Source: Flectobacillus sp049240685 (lineage in GTDB: Bacteria > Bacteroidota > Bacteroidia > Cytophagales > Spirosomataceae). Taken from it: a stretch of 9,647 bases of DNA. Of this stretch, positions 8,026-9,647 are shown one piece after another. Each line of letters begins with the position of its first letter. Positions within the stretch are counted from its first letter, which is position 1. Location: NCBI RefSeq assembly GCF_049240685.1, contig NZ_JBMLSD010000355.1:1-9647 (forward strand). Reading direction: 5' to 3'. Made by a program: the position numbers and the translations under genes. A model generated the notes under the pieces. That model saw only the letters and a list, made by a program, of their open reading frames with translations. It searched no databases and was not told the DNA's origin.

Positions 8026-8124
8026 TCAATCTTTACAATCAGGGCAGTTGACGAAACGCTTGGCTATTACAGGTTTATTGGTGCTGCCAAGCAATTCTTG
8101 ACGGCAGAGTAATCTTTTTTGCAA
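8026..8124 (-). CDS. Candidate small cysteine-containing protein or gene remnant
   Basis: An open frame of 32 codons starts at TTG (8124-8122) and ends at TGA (8028-8026); the nearest upstream in-frame stop is at 8139-8137, and no ATG is available. The product contains KRLLCRQELLGS near its start and ends VNCPDCKD, giving Cys7, Cys27 and Cys30. The CPDC pair looks like half of a zinc-ribbon site. Codons resemble those of the neighbouring genes, and the segment is less AT-rich than the spacer further upstream. Against it: there is no ribosome binding site, the start is rare, it is short, and it overlaps complementary segments that could equally be an RNA leader. It may be a true small gene, the tail of a decayed zinc-binding protein, or chance. 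I do not recognise the family. Confidence 0.3.
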   Translation of the reverse strand: MQKRLLCRQELLGSTNKPVIAKRFVNCPDCKD

Positions 8125-8142
8125 TTTTGAAAGCTTTCAAAA
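8125..8142. repeat. Perfect 18-bp palindrome, operator-like
   Basis: TTTTGAAAGCTTTCAAAA is fully self-complementary with no spacer. It sits directly upstream of the TTG that opens the candidate small frame and about 170 bases upstream of the helicase ATG. A zero-spacer palindrome of this size suits a binding site for a dimeric DNA-binding protein better than an RNA hairpin. No second copy was noticed in the window. Confidence 0.45.
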
Positions 8143-8283
8143 GTTGTATTATCAACTCAAATTAGCTAAAATGCAAATTTGTCTGAATAGTAAATATAAA
8201 TAAAATCAATTAAATAGTATGTATTATAAATACGATTTTGAGTTTATGGAAAAAGTATTTCTACAGTTATGAAGGTAGCTCCT

Positions 8284-8327
8284 AAAAATCAAAACCCTGT
8301 AAAAGAAAATCTTTCACAGGGTTTTGA
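8284..8327 (-). terminator. Strong intrinsic terminator of the repeat-protein gene
   Basis: On the minus strand, 28 bases after the repeat-protein stop, an 18-base stem (arms 8310-8327 and 8289-8306, one A-C mismatch at 8301/8315) closes a 3-base loop and is followed by five T residues (8288-8284). The core CCCTGT/ACAGGG is the GC-rich part. This fits a Rho-independent terminator and separates the repeat-protein gene from the helicase gene. The AT-rich stem base could make it work in both directions, but no plus-strand gene reads into it. Confidence 0.88.
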
Positions 8328-8354
8328 CAATGACCTTTTTCAATTATACGCAAT

Positions 8355-9566
8355 CTATCTACTTTTACGACGTAACTTTTTTGTTTCAGACAATAGCTTT
8401 TTTGCCTCATCATGTTGACTTGACTTACGTTCAGAATCATCGAGTACCTCTTTGAAATATTCTATAGCTTTGTCATAGTCTTTTTCCATTGAGGCAATTT
8501 TGCCTAATGACAACTTGGACGATAAATAATAACCCGATTTTGTAGAGTTGGTCAAGGTCGCAAAATCGATGGTTTTTTGATAATATTTCTTTGCTTCTGC
8601 ATAATCACGGTTATAATTGAAGGCATAATAGCCTAAAATATAACTTGCATACCGACCGCTTACACCTTCATAGCCAGGGTAGTGCTCCTCGATTTTTTGT
8701 AAAATACCTTTGGCTTCTTTCTCAGCCTCTGCCACACGACCAGCTACAAATGCCGAACGAGCATGAAAACGGTGAAAAAATGGATTATCGGGATAGGTCT
8801 CATGCGTGTATTTTGATAACTCGTAGGCCTTTTCGTTCATATTTTCCATGCCATAAATCTGAAGTAAGAAATAACGCGCTTCGGTACGAGTATAAAAGGC
8901 ATTGTAGCTAACCTTTTCGAGCTGACCAATACCTTTTGGCTTATCGCCCTTAGGAAATAGCCAAAGCACAGGGCGTAGCAAAGGATAATTTTCTTTCACA
9001 TAGTGGAAATAATAATTATACAATCCATCGCCAAACATCAATTCTGGACTAAAGTCAGAGAAACTTCTTGATTTATCTAGATATTTTAAGGCATTTTTGG
9101 CCGCCAAAGTTGCCTTTGTCCAATGTTTACGCTCTGAATGCAAGCGTCCTTTAAAAGCGTAGGCTGCTGCCATAAAAAAGGCTGCTTCGGGGTTTTCGGT
9201 ATCATCCCAAATCACCTCTGCTTTTCTGATACTTTCGTCCATATATTCCAAACACTTTTCGTCGTAAAGTACGTTGTCGGTGTTAGGCACAATTTTCCAC
9301 CATTCCATCAAGCCCAACAAAAAATCGGGGAGGGGATGATTAGGGTGTTTGATTTTCAAATAATTAAATTCTCTTTCTGCTTCGTAAAATTTAAAATTAT
9401 ACATGTGATTGATGGCCGTGGTAGCCTCAATCTGCACCTCTGTAGTCAGCAAAAGCATTCCTTTCGAACGCTCTTGTTCGGCTTTTTCGGTATCTTTCCA
9501 CCATTGAGCTTGGCTCGTATTGATGACCAATAATACACTACACAAAAAAGCAATTAGGGACTTCAT
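8355..9566 (-). CDS. Exported tetratricopeptide-repeat protein, IML2/TTC39-like
   Basis: This secreted or periplasmic helical-repeat protein is of unknown function. I chose ATG at 9566 over the longer GTG at 9575, because MKSLIAFLCSVLLV then forms a standard signal peptide with a lysine right after the start, cleaved after TSQA (residue 20) before QWW. The mature part of about 380 residues is made of paired helices. Clear tetratricopeptide-like units are the one containing FYEAEREFNYLKIKHPNHPL near the N-terminus and the C-terminal ones with YAEAKKYYQKTI and YDKAIEYFKEVL. The middle has a distinct block: GDGLYNYYFHYVKENYP, then LFPKGDKPKGIGQLE, then an EARYFLLQIY helix. This recalls the eukaryotic IML2/TTC39 arrangement. 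The C-terminus is Lys/Arg-rich. The gene is flanked by a candidate promoter and a strong terminator, so it is probably monocistronic. Confidence 0.8.
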   Translation of the reverse strand: MKSLIAFLCSVLLVINTSQAQWWKDTEKAEQERSKGMLLLTTEVQIEATTAINHMYNFKFYEAEREFNYLKIKHPNHPLPDFLLGLMEWWKIVPNTDNVLYDEKCLEYMDESIRKAEVIWDDTENPEAAFFMAAAYAFKGRLHSERKHWTKATLAAKNALKYLDKSRSFSDFSPELMFGDGLYNYYFHYVKENYPLLRPVLWLFPKGDKPKGIGQLEKVSYNAFYTRTEARYFLLQIYGMENMNEKAYELSKYTHETYPDNPFFHRFHARSAFVAGRVAEAEKEAKGILQKIEEHYPGYEGVSGRYASYILGYYAFNYNRDYAEAKKYYQKTIDFATLTNSTKSGYYLSSKLSLGKIASMEKDYDKAIEYFKEVLDDSERKSSQHDEAKKLLSETKKLRRKSR

Positions 9567-9612
9567 CGTATTCACTTGGCTTGGTTGATTGAGTTTGTTT
9601 ATTTTTTGGATT

Positions 9613-9620
9613 CAAAATTA
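9613..9620 (-). promoter_or_regulatory. Possible -7 promoter element for the repeat-protein gene
   Basis: TAATTTTG on the minus strand fully matches TAnnTTTG, 46 bases upstream of the chosen ATG, followed by an A-rich leader typical of Bacteroidota translation starts. No TTG is visible in the remaining 27 bases of the window at -33 distance, so only half of the promoter is supported. Confidence 0.4.
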
Positions 9621-9647
9621 TCACACTTTTGAAGATATATCGTCCTG

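Larger units (their letters stand above)
7959..8354. other. Gene-poor spacer between the SNF2 gene and the repeat-protein gene
   Basis: These 396 bases have two distinct halves. Positions 7959-8124, nearest the helicase start, are of more balanced composition and contain several short complementary segments and a 32-codon reading frame on the minus strand. Positions 8143-8280 are very AT-rich and show no supported gene or structure. Between them lies a perfect 18-base palindrome, and the far end (8284-8327) is an intrinsic terminator for the repeat-protein gene. No full TAnnTTTG match was found here on the minus strand for the helicase; the closest near-misses are one base off. Confidence 0.8.

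Noticed and set aside
8000..8064. tRNA-like arms in the helicase leader
   Set aside because: The short stems do not build a cloverleaf, and no T-loop GTTCGA consensus or acceptor stem was found at the right spacing.
8114..8120. A AAA AAG slippery heptamer on the minus strand near the small frame
   Set aside because: A -1 shift here would not enter the CPDC-containing frame but another that soon stops. The upstream frame has no credible start, so programmed frameshifting is unsupported.
9138..9533. 131-codon open frame on the plus strand
   Set aside because: It lies wholly antisense to the repeat-protein gene, and its product has no recognisable family or ordered motif. The minus-strand gene has a signal peptide, repeats, a promoter-like site and a terminator.

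Overview
The window is a low-GC stretch of a Bacteroidota chromosome, most likely order Cytophagales. The evidence is the protein families present (a DUF4296 lipoprotein, a DUF58 / membrane-anchor / BatA-type cluster, and a large SNF2 protein with a long N-terminal region), the lack of strong Shine-Dalgarno sites, A-rich leaders, and several matches to the Bacteroidota -7 promoter element TAnnTTTG. I see no insertion sequence, CRISPR array, rRNA or tRNA. All protein-family names come from reading the sequence and were not checked by a search.

Layout: On the minus strand, positions 28-1907 hold a HemJ-type protoporphyrinogen oxidase (28-573), a dolichol/polyprenol-phosphate-mannose-synthase-like glycosyltransferase (580-1311, 6 bases upstream of hemJ and surely co-transcribed with it), and a small DUF4296 lipoprotein (1530-1907, GTG start). 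A 170-base divergent spacer separates these from a plus-strand operon at 2078-4918: a DUF58 protein with a complete metal-binding von Willebrand A motif, a two-membrane-segment BatD/DUF4381-like protein, and a BatA-type von Willebrand A membrane protein. The operon ends there. It faces a 1009-residue SNF2-family helicase (4929-7958, minus) across only 10 bases.

Upstream of the helicase is a 396-base gene-poor stretch. It holds a possible 32-codon cysteine-containing reading frame, competing hairpins, a perfect 18-base palindrome and a strong intrinsic terminator. The terminator belongs to the last gene, an exported tetratricopeptide-repeat protein (8355-9566, minus) whose central block recalls the eukaryotic IML2/TTC39 family.

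How the genes work together: the three plus-strand proteins probably form one membrane complex of the Bat (aerotolerance) type, normally partnered by a MoxR AAA+ ATPase that is not in the window. The glycosyltransferase/hemJ pair is an envelope-lipid and heme housekeeping unit. The helicase and the repeat protein look independently expressed. Most of the window is ordinary core genome. The points most worth a second look are the shortened Bat-like operon and the structured spacer upstream of the helicase.
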